From positions 53,429 to 117,428 of the forward strand of contig JASFYJ010000005.1 in NCBI GenBank assembly GCA_030055525.1: DNA of 64,000 bases. Direction: 5' to 3'. Shown one piece after another: positions 28,911 through 38,607 of this stretch (within the stretch, counting starts at the first letter, position 1; the number at the start of each line of letters is the position of its first letter). Source of the stretch: Archaeoglobales archaeon (lineage in GTDB: Archaea; Halobacteriota; Archaeoglobi; Archaeoglobales; Archaeoglobaceae). Below the pieces are notes generated by a model, which was not told the DNA's origin, did no database searches, and worked only from the letters and a program-made list of their open reading frames with translations. Position numbers and translations under genes: made by a program.

Positions 28911-29827
28911 TTCTGGACACCCTTCTCAATAGAATCCAACTTTTTTTCAAGCTCATTAATTCGTCTCTTTAGATCAAAAATTCTTTTAAAAGCTTCATCC
29001 ATCTGAGATACAGTTGCAAACGGATTCAGTGGGTTATTCTCTGCGATCCCTTCGTAGAATCTTCTGAAGTAATATAGGTAATCCATTAGACTTTCGACCA
29101 TATTTTTCTGAATCTCAACATATTTCTTCGAACTCAGTAAGTTTTCAAACTCTTTAACCTCCTCGTTCAAGAAGGTGTTCAAAAAATCGAAGAAATTCGA
29201 AAATTTTTTGCTGTTTGCAATCTCTATGAACCTCTCTGCAGCAGTTACGAAGGCTTGTTTTCTCAAATCTCGGTAACTTCTAAAAAACTCTGAAAAATTT
29301 CTCCAACTGTTAATTGCATTTTCCAGGTATTCAAAAACTTTCTTGGGTAGTATTAACGGATATTCATGCAATAGATCAGCTTTCATAAATTCAGAACTGC
29401 AGGATTTTATTAAGTCTGCATAATGATCAAGAAATCTATCAAGGACACTCTTAACTGGCTCAGAAGTTGTAGAGGTAAAGTAAATTTCGGATAGAAGTTT
29501 TAAATGTGAGAAAAACGAACTTAAAAACTCGCAGTAAGTATCTAAAAACTCGTTTTGAGACTCCAAGATTCTCATAAGATCAACAAAAGGAAAAAGATAG
29601 TTTAACTGCCTAATACCAAACACTGAAATTTCGATGGGGCGATAAAAGAACTTGGAGAATTCTTCATATATTTTCTCAAAACTTTCATCGTAACGTATAG
29701 CTCCAGATTGATGTTTTTCCCAAAGATCTTCAAGTATTTTCCTAATCTCGATATTCCTCAAAAGAAGCTCGAAGGACTCCTTGGGAGCGAACTTAAAAAG
29801 TTCTATTGCCTCATCTTGGCTAATCAT
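28907..29827 (-). CDS. second PhaE-type subunit (bacterial-like class III)
   Basis: Helical; C-terminus NPFATVSQMDEAFKRIFDLKRRINELEKKLDSIEKG resembles the PhaE C-terminal segment; overlaps phaC2 by 4 nt. Confidence 0.68.
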   Translation of the reverse strand: MISQDEAIELFKFAPKESFELLLRNIEIRKILEDLWEKHQSGAIRYDESFEKIYEEFSKFFYRPIEISVFGIRQLNYLFPFVDLMRILESQNEFLDTYCEFLSSFFSHLKLLSEIYFTSTTSEPVKSVLDRFLDHYADLIKSCSSEFMKADLLHEYPLILPKKVFEYLENAINSWRNFSEFFRSYRDLRKQAFVTAAERFIEIANSKKFSNFFDFLNTFLNEEVKEFENLLSSKKYVEIQKNMVESLMDYLYYFRRFYEGIAENNPLNPFATVSQMDEAFKRIFDLKRRINELEKKLDSIEKGVQK

Positions 29828-29931
29828 AATTACTTCTACAGAATTAACCTATATATACTTTTCTACTTTTTAGTTGTATTACGACTGTATAACCTCAGAA
29901 GAAGTTAAATTTCACAAACTCAACGGAGTTC

Positions 29932-30942
29932 ATGTACTACGCCGTGAAAGGAAATGCAGATTTCGTAGAGTTTCTGAAGAACAGTAGAGTTCTTTTTTTG
30001 TTAGTTATAGGGAACACAAAAACTGCGGAAGTGCCTGGAATAACGGCTGCTGGAGAGAACAAAGATTTAATTGCCTACACACCACCAGCAGATGCTGAGC
30101 TACTTTACCATGGAAAATGTTTATCGATAAGCGGAGTGCCGGCAACACCGGATGGGAAACCAACACCAGCTCTGATATCTTACGCTGCTTTGAATTTGAC
30201 CAAGATTCCGTTACTTGTTGTCGATGCGGGTTTGATGATCAAACCAAAGATACCCTACGTATCTCTGAACGCTCCCGTAGGAGAGAACATAGCAGAAAGA
30301 AGGGCTATGAATGTAGAAGATGTTGAAAATTTAATCTCCAATTCAAAGCTATTGGCAAAACAGTTATCAAAAATTTGTGATGTGCTGATGATTGGAGAAA
30401 GCATACCAGCTGGAACGACTACTGCTGCAGCTGTTTTAAAAGCCATGGGTTTTGAGCCAGCTGTTTCGTCAAGCATGCCAGAAAACCCGATAGAACTGAA
30501 GAGAAAAATCGTAGAGGTTGCGGTTAGAAGGGTTAAGAATACTGAACCATTGGAAATTCTTTCTGCTGTTGGAGATCCAGTTTTAGCTGCTGTTACTGGG
30601 CTTGCTTGTGGTTTTGATAAATTTGTAGTCTTAGCTGGAGGAACGCAGATGGTTGCAGCGAGTAAGCTGATTGAAGCGCTCGGAAAAAGAGATTTCGCAA
30701 TTGCAACGACCAAATACGTTGCAAAAGATGGTAATGCGGATCTTAACATAGCGAGTTGTTCTGTTGTAGCATCGGATCCCAAGCTTGGACTTTCAAAGTA
30801 TGATGGGCTCAAAGCTTATGAGCATGGATTCGTCAAAGAAGGCGTTGGTGCTGGTGGTTTGACGCTTCTATGCTACGTTCGAGGATTTGAAATACTGCCA
30901 GAGGTTGAAAGATGCTATGAAAAGATAATACTGAAGCGCTAG
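29932..30942 (+). CDS. archaeal CobT-like nicotinate-nucleotide phosphoribosyltransferase family (UPF0284)
   Basis: GNTKTAEVPGITAAGENKDL, IGESIPAGTTTAAAVLKAMG, VLAGGTQMVAASKLIEAL. Confidence 0.82.
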   Translation: MYYAVKGNADFVEFLKNSRVLFLLVIGNTKTAEVPGITAAGENKDLIAYTPPADAELLYHGKCLSISGVPATPDGKPTPALISYAALNLTKIPLLVVDAGLMIKPKIPYVSLNAPVGENIAERRAMNVEDVENLISNSKLLAKQLSKICDVLMIGESIPAGTTTAAAVLKAMGFEPAVSSSMPENPIELKRKIVEVAVRRVKNTEPLEILSAVGDPVLAAVTGLACGFDKFVVLAGGTQMVAASKLIEALGKRDFAIATTKYVAKDGNADLNIASCSVVASDPKLGLSKYDGLKAYEHGFVKEGVGAGGLTLLCYVRGFEILPEVERCYEKIILKR

Positions 30943-30948
30943 CTACTT

Positions 30949-31464
30949 TCACTCTTTTATTATTTCGAGGATCTCTTTAAACTCCTTCGCTTCTGCAGTT
31001 TTGAGGATTTCGTAGATTATCATTTCGGCTGAGGAAATTTTTACACCTTCTTGCAGCATCCTGATTATTGCTACATCCTTGTCGGTCTTTTTTCTAGAAC
31101 CGATGCAATCGACCGCTACACTTACTTCAATGCCAGATTTTATCATATCTATAGCCGTTTGGTATACACATATGTGTGCCTCAATTCCTATTAGCGCGAC
31201 TCTTCTTACTCTTAACTCCTTTATCCTATTCAAAAACTTTTCATTTCTCATGCAGCTAAAAGAACTTTTTGTTATAATTTCAGCTATTAATCGGCGAATA
31301 TTTTCAACCGTGTTTCCGAGTTTCATCTGTTCTGTCGCAATGATCGGCAAATTGAAAATTCTAAACGCTTTTATAAGTTTTTCCGAGTTCTTAAGAATAT
31401 CTTCTATACCATCTATTCGCTTAGCTAATTTTTCTTGGAAGTCTACGACAACAAGGGCATCCAT
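30949..31464 (-). CDS. isochorismatase-family hydrolase
   Basis: DALVVVDFQEKLAKRI, RRVALIGIEAHICVYQTAIDMI. Confidence 0.87.
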   Translation of the reverse strand: MDALVVVDFQEKLAKRIDGIEDILKNSEKLIKAFRIFNLPIIATEQMKLGNTVENIRRLIAEIITKSSFSCMRNEKFLNRIKELRVRRVALIGIEAHICVYQTAIDMIKSGIEVSVAVDCIGSRKKTDKDVAIIRMLQEGVKISSAEMIIYEILKTAEAKEFKEILEIIKE

Positions 31465-31537
31465 GGCCTAGTGAGGTGTAGTGAGTCATAAAAAATTTCT
31501 GAGTAACAACAAAAATCTTTAATAAACCTTCCGAAGT

Positions 31538-31942
31538 ATGTTCAATATGGATACAGAGTCTATAATTAGAACATTGTACAAAGCATGGGAAAAGGGGATC
31601 TACGTCGTTGGACCTACTTATTTAGCAAGAGAATACAGAATACCAAAATCCACAGCGCAGAAGATACTTTTTGACCTGGAAAAGAGTGGTTATGGAAGTT
31701 ACGTAAAGAAGAAGGGTTTTGTATTGAACGAGAGGGGTATAAATGCTGGTAAAAAAGTAACAAGAAAACATAGGCTTCTTGAATGTCTTCTCGATGAAAT
31801 AGGTTTAAGCAGAGAGGTAATATGTGAGGAAGCTTCAAGAATAGACCACGTCATAGGTGAGAATTTTGAGAAAGTTTTAGAGAAAAAATACGGGAGTAGA
31901 GAAAGATGTCCATGCGGAAATGTTATCCCTTGTTTATCCTGA
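31538..31942 (+). CDS. DtxR/MntR-like metal-dependent transcriptional regulator
   Basis: wHTH (LAREYRIPKSTAQKILFDLEKSG) and VTRKHRLLECLLDEIGL ... ASRIDHVIGENFEKVL; operon with a metal ABC transporter. Confidence 0.78.
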   Translation: MFNMDTESIIRTLYKAWEKGIYVVGPTYLAREYRIPKSTAQKILFDLEKSGYGSYVKKKGFVLNERGINAGKKVTRKHRLLECLLDEIGLSREVICEEASRIDHVIGENFEKVLEKKYGSRERCPCGNVIPCLS

Positions 31943-32790
31943 TTTTGCTGGTTATTAATTTTGCGGAAGCAAAAATACTTGTAACACTACCTGAGCTAAG
32001 ATCGATTGCTGAGGAAATTTCTGGAGAGGAGGTAGAGTTCATACTCCCTCCAGCTGTAGATCCGCATACGTACGCTCTATCTTCCTCGGATCTGGAAAAA
32101 ATTAGGGGAGCTGAATTGGTCTTGCTTGCAAATTCCAATATTATTGAGTTCGAAAAAAGAATACGAGATTTAAATAAAAATTGTTTAGATTTTGAAGACT
32201 ACAATGCTACGATATTAAACTTCGAAGGCTATGGTGAGAACTATCATGCCTACTGGATGTATCCAGAGAACGCGCTAAAAATAGCAAAAAAGCTTGCTGA
32301 AAAGTTAACAGAGTTGCGCGGCAAAGATTACATGCAGAGGTACTACGAGTTTGAAGAGAGAGTTGAAAGAGCTGAAGTGCAAGCAAAATCCTTGCTTAAG
32401 GAAAATGGATATTATGTAGCATCAGATCCACATGTAGCTTATATCTTAGCACAGTTTGTGGAAGTAAAAGCGATCCTTTTTGAAGAATTCACGCAAATAG
32501 TAGATCTCAGAAGTTTGAAAGTTGAGAAACCTTGCTATATTGTTTTGGCAGATTATCATAGGGGAACAAAAGTAGAGGAAATTTCGAAGAACTTTGCGTC
32601 AGAAAATGAATGTAAGTTGGCGTACACAATTATTTTTTCCAGTTTAGATTACGATGCAACCATAATTGCGAACGCAGCAAGAATTTCTGGAGCTTTTGAA
32701 GTAGAAAAACCAAATTACAATATCTATCTGATCGCAAGTTTGGCTTTAATGGCGGTTGTGGTAGTATGGTTGTTGTGGCGAAAAACCTGA
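31906..32790 (+). CDS. zinc/manganese ABC transporter substrate-binding protein with C-terminal TM anchor
   Basis: ZnuA-like: PPAVDPHTYALSSSDLEKIRGAELVLLANSNIIEFE; His at HTYA, YHAYW, DPHVAY; C-terminal IASLALMAVVVVWLLWRKT. Confidence 0.83.
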   Translation: MSMRKCYPLFILILLVINFAEAKILVTLPELRSIAEEISGEEVEFILPPAVDPHTYALSSSDLEKIRGAELVLLANSNIIEFEKRIRDLNKNCLDFEDYNATILNFEGYGENYHAYWMYPENALKIAKKLAEKLTELRGKDYMQRYYEFEERVERAEVQAKSLLKENGYYVASDPHVAYILAQFVEVKAILFEEFTQIVDLRSLKVEKPCYIVLADYHRGTKVEEISKNFASENECKLAYTIIFSSLDYDATIIANAARISGAFEVEKPNYNIYLIASLALMAVVVVWLLWRKT

Positions 32791-33476
32791 GCTACTCGTA
32801 CGGGAAAACTTTGGCAATAGAAAATTTAAGTTTTGAAGTTGATGATGGAGAGGTTGTTGCAATCATTGGACCAAATGGAGCAGGGAAAACGACTCTGCTT
32901 AAATGCATACTTGGACTTTTAAGGGCAAAGGGAGAGATTTCAGTTTTTGGAATGGATCCGAGAAAGGACAAAAATGTGCTTAAAATAGCATCTTACGTAC
33001 CCCAGAGGAGTTCAGTAAACTTAGAAATACCTTTGAAAGTGAAGGAAGTTCTTGCAATGGGGGGTGAGATAAAAGATGAGGTAATAAAAAGACTTGAAAT
33101 CGAAGATAAGCTTGATATGTTGTTCAGGAACTTAAGTGGAGGATTTCAACAGAGGATTTTGATTGCCAGAAGTTTGATGAAAGATCCTAAACTTTTGCTC
33201 CTTGATGAACCTTTCAACGGTGTGGATATGATCTCCCAGAGAAAGATCGTAGAGGTAATAGATGAACTTGATTGTACATCATTTATTGTAGTACATAATG
33301 TTAATCCTATAATAAAAATTGTTGATAAAATTATGTTGATAAACAAACATCTAATAGCATTTGGGAAGCCTAAAGAAGTATTCACAGCACGTAATTTGCT
33401 CGAAGCATACAAAACAGATGTTCCACTTGTTGTATGCAACGGCGAGGCGGTACCACTCTATGCTGACCTTCACTGA
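32766..33476 (+). CDS. zinc/manganese ABC transporter ATP-binding protein
   Basis: IGPNGAGKTTLLKCILGLL, LSGGFQQRILIARSLMKDPKLLLLDEPFNGVD. Confidence 0.93.
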   Translation: MVVVAKNLSYSYGKTLAIENLSFEVDDGEVVAIIGPNGAGKTTLLKCILGLLRAKGEISVFGMDPRKDKNVLKIASYVPQRSSVNLEIPLKVKEVLAMGGEIKDEVIKRLEIEDKLDMLFRNLSGGFQQRILIARSLMKDPKLLLLDEPFNGVDMISQRKIVEVIDELDCTSFIVVHNVNPIIKIVDKIMLINKHLIAFGKPKEVFTARNLLEAYKTDVPLVVCNGEAVPLYADLH

Positions 33477-34245
33477 TCTCATTTCTCTAGTACTGATCTC
33501 AGTTATAGTCTCTATTTCGGGTACTTTGGTCGTTTTCCGTAAAGCTTCGTTTTTAGTTGCAAGTGTATCACATTCAGCCTTAGCAGGAGTTGCTTTTTCC
33601 ATACTACTGGCATCTTTTGGATTTTATGAAAACCACTACCTCTTCGCTTTGCTATTTGCAGTAATCTCGGCCTTTGTTGCGGTTTATGCGTCAAAATTCA
33701 GAGAGGTAGATACAGGAATAGCAATATCTTTCGCTCTATTCATGTCTCTGATGGTTATATTCCTATCTTTCGTTAAAAACGTTGCCGCAAAAATATGGAC
33801 ATTCTTTTTCGGAGATCTTTTACTTTTGACCATGCAGGACTTGGTGTACTTATCGATCTCAGCTGCTGTGATAACTTTAATTTTTTCGATATCTTACAAA
33901 AAATTCATTTTCTTCTTGTTCGATCCTGAGGGGGCTGAAGCGGAAGGATTGAACGTTTTGATGTTCGATTTACTCTTGACTTCAATTCTCTGTATATCGA
34001 TAGTAGCTGTTATGAAGGCTGTTGGGGCGATTTTAGCTTATGCGATCTTCGTTGCCCCTGCCGCGATAGCCAAGGAGATCGCAGGAAGCTCTAAAGATGT
34101 TCTTGCTTTAACCTTCATCACAACCTTGACATCGCTTTTAATTGGATCTCTTACATCTTTTACATTTCAGATTTCTGCAAGTGCTGTATCGGCTTTTTTA
34201 GCTTCTGTAGCTTACATTGCTGTATTCTTTGCAAAGAACCGTTGA
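33460..34245 (+). CDS. zinc/manganese ABC transporter permease
   Basis: Multi-TM ZnuB-like protein, GAILAYAIFVAPAAIAKEIA; ATG at 33460 (MLTFTDLISL) overlapping the ATPase gene. Confidence 0.88.
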   Translation: MLTFTDLISLVLISVIVSISGTLVVFRKASFLVASVSHSALAGVAFSILLASFGFYENHYLFALLFAVISAFVAVYASKFREVDTGIAISFALFMSLMVIFLSFVKNVAAKIWTFFFGDLLLLTMQDLVYLSISAAVITLIFSISYKKFIFFLFDPEGAEAEGLNVLMFDLLLTSILCISIVAVMKAVGAILAYAIFVAPAAIAKEIAGSSKDVLALTFITTLTSLLIGSLTSFTFQISASAVSAFLASVAYIAVFFAKNR

Positions 34246-35946
34246 TCACATCCACCTCTTGTTCTCCCAATCGTAAACTCTTCGAAGTTTATGTGTATAA
34301 ATAAAAAATTTATAAAGCAAGTTCCTCCTATTTTTTAAAATTGCATGTGCATTGCTTAATACTACAAGCTTCTTTCTAGCTCGAGTAATTGCAACGTTCA
34401 ACCTTCTAGGTTCTGCAGCAAATTCCAAGTTTTTTGTAGCGGTAACGCTGAAAATAATTGCATCTTTCTCTCTTCCCTGAAAAGCATCTATGGTATCGGC
34501 AGGTATGTTTAGTTTCTCCATCCTCTTTTTTTGCTGTATATATGGCGTAATCACTGAAAAATCGACCTTAAGATCTCTCATTTCATCTGCAAGCTCCTTG
34601 CAAACTTCTATCTCCTTTTTGTTGAACTTTGAAAGCCCTTCCTTTTCCTCTTCTCCATCAACGTGTACAAATACAAGTGGTTTTTCGGGATCTAAAATGG
34701 GATTTTTGGTGTCAATTTTTAACTTCTGATTTAAACAACTTTCCTCGGCAACTACTTCGCCATTGTATATGTAGTTAGCTGAAAACCCGATTATCTCTGG
34801 GTGGCATCTTCTGTGTATTTTCAGCATCTTCATTCTTTCAGGATACTTTTTCAAGAAAAATCCAAAAGATGATAGCTGTCCACAATTCTTTATAACTCTA
34901 AAAATTGGAGGTAACTGCATATCATCTCCTACAAGAACGTATTTTCTCCCCTTCTTCATCCCGAGTAGTGCGAGCGTTATAGATGCTTGGTTGCATTCAT
35001 CTATTATAACTGTATCGAAATCGAAATTTTTTAAAGGAAACAGGTTGGACTTTACAAGCGTAGTTCCGACAACCTTAGAGTTTAAAAGCACATCTTCTGA
35101 GGCTTTCCTTAGCATTTCATTTCTTTTTTCAAGCAAAAGGCTGACTTCTAAGAGTTTATTTCTATCTCCACTTCTTAAATAATTCTCAATGTCGGCTTCT
35201 ATATTCTCTATTTGGTTTCCAAGCTTTTTTCTGGCTTTGTAACTCAAAAGGTATTCTTTAACTTCTGAAGACACTTTTTCCGGTCTTCCAACGCGTAAAG
35301 TATCTTTTAGTGGAAGTTTTTCGATGGCATTATCTACAGCCCTGTTTGTGTGCGAAGCTATCATCACTCTTTCATTTTTGCTCAATTCCTTTGCAATCTC
35401 AGCGATCACAGTCGTTTTTCCAGTTCCTGGAGGACCTTTAATCAGTAAGATTTCACTATCTTCTAGGGCTAAAGCACATTCAACGGCATCAGTTTGGGAA
35501 TAATCAAGTTTGATTCCACTAGGATCTTTTTCAATTTTTACTTTTCTAAGTTCTTTATAATTTTTTCCAATAAAAACATTGACACAGCTTTCTTCGAGCT
35601 CGCTTAGTCTCTTTTTATTTATCCTTTCAATGAAATCTATCTGCAAGTCGAGAGCTATAAGCGGTTCGTAGTCTAGAATCTGGATCTCTCCATCAAGTTG
35701 CCAGTGAGTGTAAATAGTTAAAATTTTACCTTTGGAATCCAAAACTGTTCCTAACTCTTTTACATCTCCCTCTTCAAAAACACCAACCACATCTCCACTA
35801 TTAAAATAACTTGCATTTTTGCATTCTAGAGTTGAGATTACACCACTTTCAACAACTTTTGCTCTGAAAACCTTTTTTGCTATATCTGTTACTGCCAGTT
35901 CTCTCTCCTTCTCTAAAATCTCTTTCAGCTTCTGTAGGTCTATCAC
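34246..35946 (-). CDS. SF1 helicase, UPF1/DNA2/SMUBP2-like
   Basis: IKGPPGTGKTTVIAEIAK, VIIDECNQAS, DAFQGREKDAIIFSVTAT, RRLNVAITRARKKLVVL. Confidence 0.93.
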   Translation of the reverse strand: MIDLQKLKEILEKERELAVTDIAKKVFRAKVVESGVISTLECKNASYFNSGDVVGVFEEGDVKELGTVLDSKGKILTIYTHWQLDGEIQILDYEPLIALDLQIDFIERINKKRLSELEESCVNVFIGKNYKELRKVKIEKDPSGIKLDYSQTDAVECALALEDSEILLIKGPPGTGKTTVIAEIAKELSKNERVMIASHTNRAVDNAIEKLPLKDTLRVGRPEKVSSEVKEYLLSYKARKKLGNQIENIEADIENYLRSGDRNKLLEVSLLLEKRNEMLRKASEDVLLNSKVVGTTLVKSNLFPLKNFDFDTVIIDECNQASITLALLGMKKGRKYVLVGDDMQLPPIFRVIKNCGQLSSFGFFLKKYPERMKMLKIHRRCHPEIIGFSANYIYNGEVVAEESCLNQKLKIDTKNPILDPEKPLVFVHVDGEEEKEGLSKFNKKEIEVCKELADEMRDLKVDFSVITPYIQQKKRMEKLNIPADTIDAFQGREKDAIIFSVTATKNLEFAAEPRRLNVAITRARKKLVVLSNAHAILKNRRNLLYKFFIYTHKLRRVYDWENKRWM

Positions 35947-36001
35947 TAAGTGATTTTAGCCCTTCAAGTTAAAAAATCTTGAGGGGATAAAATGATAAAA
36001 A

Positions 36002-37258
36002 TTAGACGTACGGATTCTCGATTACCGTCGCCCCTCCCTGTCCTCCCCCACCGCAAAGCGTTGCAACGCCGTATTTTGCGTTCTCAATGTTCAAGATCCT
36101 TGCGAGAGTTCCCGTTATCCTTATACCGCTAGCAGCAAGTGGATGACCGATAGCTATGCCACCACCTTTTATGTTGACCCTCTCCGGATCTATATTAAGT
36201 TTCTTGATCGCAAACAGCGTAACAACTGCAAAAGCTTCATTTATCTCCCAGTAGTCTATGTCCTTTACATCTAACTTGGCCATCTTCAATGCTTTTTTGC
36301 TTGCCGGAACTGGGCCTTCACCCATTACACTCGGATCTACACCAGCCCAACCTATAGAGACTATCCTAGCCATCGGCTCTAAACCGTACTCTTTCATCTT
36401 CTTCTTACTCATGAGCATTATAGCTGTAGCTCCAGCATTCAGCGGTGAAGCGTTGCCAGCTGTGATCACACCTCCTGGTTTAAATGCAGGTGGAAGCTTT
36501 TCAACAGCTTCAAGTGATGTATCCGCTCTTATGGACTGATCTATGTCTATAACCTTTCTACTACCGTCGGCCAACTCTACTTCGACCGGCATTATCTCTC
36601 CTTTCCTCTTTGTTGGATATCCAGCTCCGTTATGGAAATAACCTTCAGAAACGGCCTTTGCAGCCAACTTATGACTCCTTACGGCCCACTCATCTAGATC
36701 TTTCTTTGTCCATTTTAGTTCATCTTTATATTTTTCGAATAGCTTCTCTGCTGTAAGACCCATACTCATTGCCGTCATCAAGTCGTACTTTGCGATCAGA
36801 TCTTGCCTCGACATGAGGGTTGGGGAAACCCCCATGCATGGATTGAATTCCAGCTGCATTGGAAGGTGAGTCATGTGTTCAATGCCGCATGCTATTGTTA
36901 TGTCAGAGTATCCAAGCATGACTTCCATTGCACACTGATGCATAGCAGACATTCCGGAGATACAAACCCTTTCAACACCCTGAGCAGGAACCTCCATGGG
37001 GAGATCGGCTAGGATGTTAACTATTCTGCCACCAAAAAGCCAGTTCTCCTTCATCTGCATTGTGCATCCTGTTATTATATCTCCTATCTCTTTTGGATCT
37101 ATACCTGTTCTGTTGATCATCTCCTTGACAAGCATTGAAGCTACAGTGGGCATGTCTATTTTATTGAAAACGTCCGTTTCCGGCTTGTTTGGTCTGCTCC
37201 TTGAGAACGGCGATCTTAGATAGTCAACGATATATACTTCCTCCATTTCCATCACCAA
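36002..37258 (-). CDS. acetyl-CoA C-acyltransferase (thiolase)
   Basis: ERVCISGMSAMHQCAMEV, GGIAIGHPLAASGIR, ATLCGGGGQGGATVIE. Confidence 0.93.
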   Translation of the reverse strand: MVMEMEEVYIVDYLRSPFSRSRPNKPETDVFNKIDMPTVASMLVKEMINRTGIDPKEIGDIITGCTMQMKENWLFGGRIVNILADLPMEVPAQGVERVCISGMSAMHQCAMEVMLGYSDITIACGIEHMTHLPMQLEFNPCMGVSPTLMSRQDLIAKYDLMTAMSMGLTAEKLFEKYKDELKWTKKDLDEWAVRSHKLAAKAVSEGYFHNGAGYPTKRKGEIMPVEVELADGSRKVIDIDQSIRADTSLEAVEKLPPAFKPGGVITAGNASPLNAGATAIMLMSKKKMKEYGLEPMARIVSIGWAGVDPSVMGEGPVPASKKALKMAKLDVKDIDYWEINEAFAVVTLFAIKKLNIDPERVNIKGGGIAIGHPLAASGIRITGTLARILNIENAKYGVATLCGGGGQGGATVIENPYV

Positions 37259-37270
37259 AAAATAAAAAAT

Positions 37271-38464
37271 TTACATAAACGGATGCTTCCTTACATTTCC
37301 AAGTTTTGATGGTAGTTTGCCAAGCAAGCTTCTTGCAATTATCTCAAGTTCAACTTCTCTTGTACCTTCGTAGATTTCGAGTATTCTCGCATCTCTGAAC
37401 ATTCTCGCAACTGCCTGCTCATTCATGTAACCATATCCGCCGTATATCTGGACAGCTTCATGAACTATCTCTTGAGCTACGTGGGCACAGTAGTACTTCG
37501 CCATCGCCGTTAATCCGGGATCGGGCATACCCATCTTATCTTGATAGTAAGCGGCCTGATAAGCAAGTAATCGAGCACATTCAAGTTTGGTTCTCATCTT
37601 TGCAAGTTTTTCCTGTGTAACTTGGAAATCTATAAGCTTCTGTTCAAACAGTTCTCTATTCTTTGCATAGTTGAATGCGAGCTCAAATGCTCCTTGCGAT
37701 AAACCTACGGCTTGGAAAGCGACGGGTATTCTTGTTACGTTGAAGAACATCATCGTTTGCAAGAATCCCTGCCCTTCAGTGCCAACGAGGTTCTCTTTAG
37801 GAACTTTGACATTCTTGAAAACGACTTCAGCTGTGTCGCTTGCCCTTATACCTAACTTGTTCTTCAACTTCTTAGCCTGCAAGCCCGGAGTATCTTTTTC
37901 GACGATGAATACACTCATTCCATGGTGTCTTTTTGGAGGATTTGGATCCGTTCTAGCTAGGACTATGTAATAATCGGCGATGGTTCCGTTGGTTATGAAC
38001 ATCTTTGTACCATTTATAACGTACTCATCACCCACCTTGTCTGCTCTCGTTTTAATGCCTGCAACATCGCTTCCGGCTTGCGGTTCAGTGTAGCAAGCGC
38101 AACAGATGGCTTTACCTTTTGCAAGCGGTGGCAGATACTTTTTCTTCTGTTCAATTGTTCCGAACATCATTATTTGCTCTGCTCCAAATGTACTAGACAG
38201 TATCTGCCCTAAACCTCCATCTACTCTCCAGAATTCCTCAACAACCAGACAGGAGTCTAAGATTCCGAGTCCCTGACCACCAAACTCCTCTGGGAAGCTC
38301 ATTCCTATAAATCCGAGTTCAGCAGCCTTCTTCCATAACTCAAAAGGAAATTTTTCTTCCCTATCGCACTCTTCTGCATAGTTCGGGAACTCTTTTTCGG
38401 CAAACTCCCTTGCGGCCTCTTTTATCGCTTTTTGTTCATCCGTAAGGATAAATTCTGCCAACAT
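37271..38464 (-). CDS. acyl-CoA dehydrogenase
   Basis: CCACYTEPQAGSDVAGIKTRA, NGTKMFITNG, VQIYGGYGYMNEQAVARMFRDARILEIYEGTREVE. Confidence 0.95.
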   Translation of the reverse strand: MLAEFILTDEQKAIKEAAREFAEKEFPNYAEECDREEKFPFELWKKAAELGFIGMSFPEEFGGQGLGILDSCLVVEEFWRVDGGLGQILSSTFGAEQIMMFGTIEQKKKYLPPLAKGKAICCACYTEPQAGSDVAGIKTRADKVGDEYVINGTKMFITNGTIADYYIVLARTDPNPPKRHHGMSVFIVEKDTPGLQAKKLKNKLGIRASDTAEVVFKNVKVPKENLVGTEGQGFLQTMMFFNVTRIPVAFQAVGLSQGAFELAFNYAKNRELFEQKLIDFQVTQEKLAKMRTKLECARLLAYQAAYYQDKMGMPDPGLTAMAKYYCAHVAQEIVHEAVQIYGGYGYMNEQAVARMFRDARILEIYEGTREVELEIIARSLLGKLPSKLGNVRKHPFM

Positions 38465-38607
38465 ATCGATTCACCAGCGAATTTTTCGCAAAACAGTATT
38501 TAACTTTTTTCATTTTTAAAAAAGAAAAGTTTTTATTCGAATAAGCTATTCTCAATCTTTTAAAATTAAAAATTTTTAAGTTTTAGCAGAGCCAATTTCA
38601 AAGATTT

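Noticed and set aside
30255-30812. 185-aa minus-strand ORF
   Set aside because: Antisense to the CobT-like gene, low-complexity shadow frame
38465-38607. AT-rich intergenic region with short inverted T/A runs
   Set aside because: Consistent with an ordinary promoter or U-tract terminator; no specific structure supported
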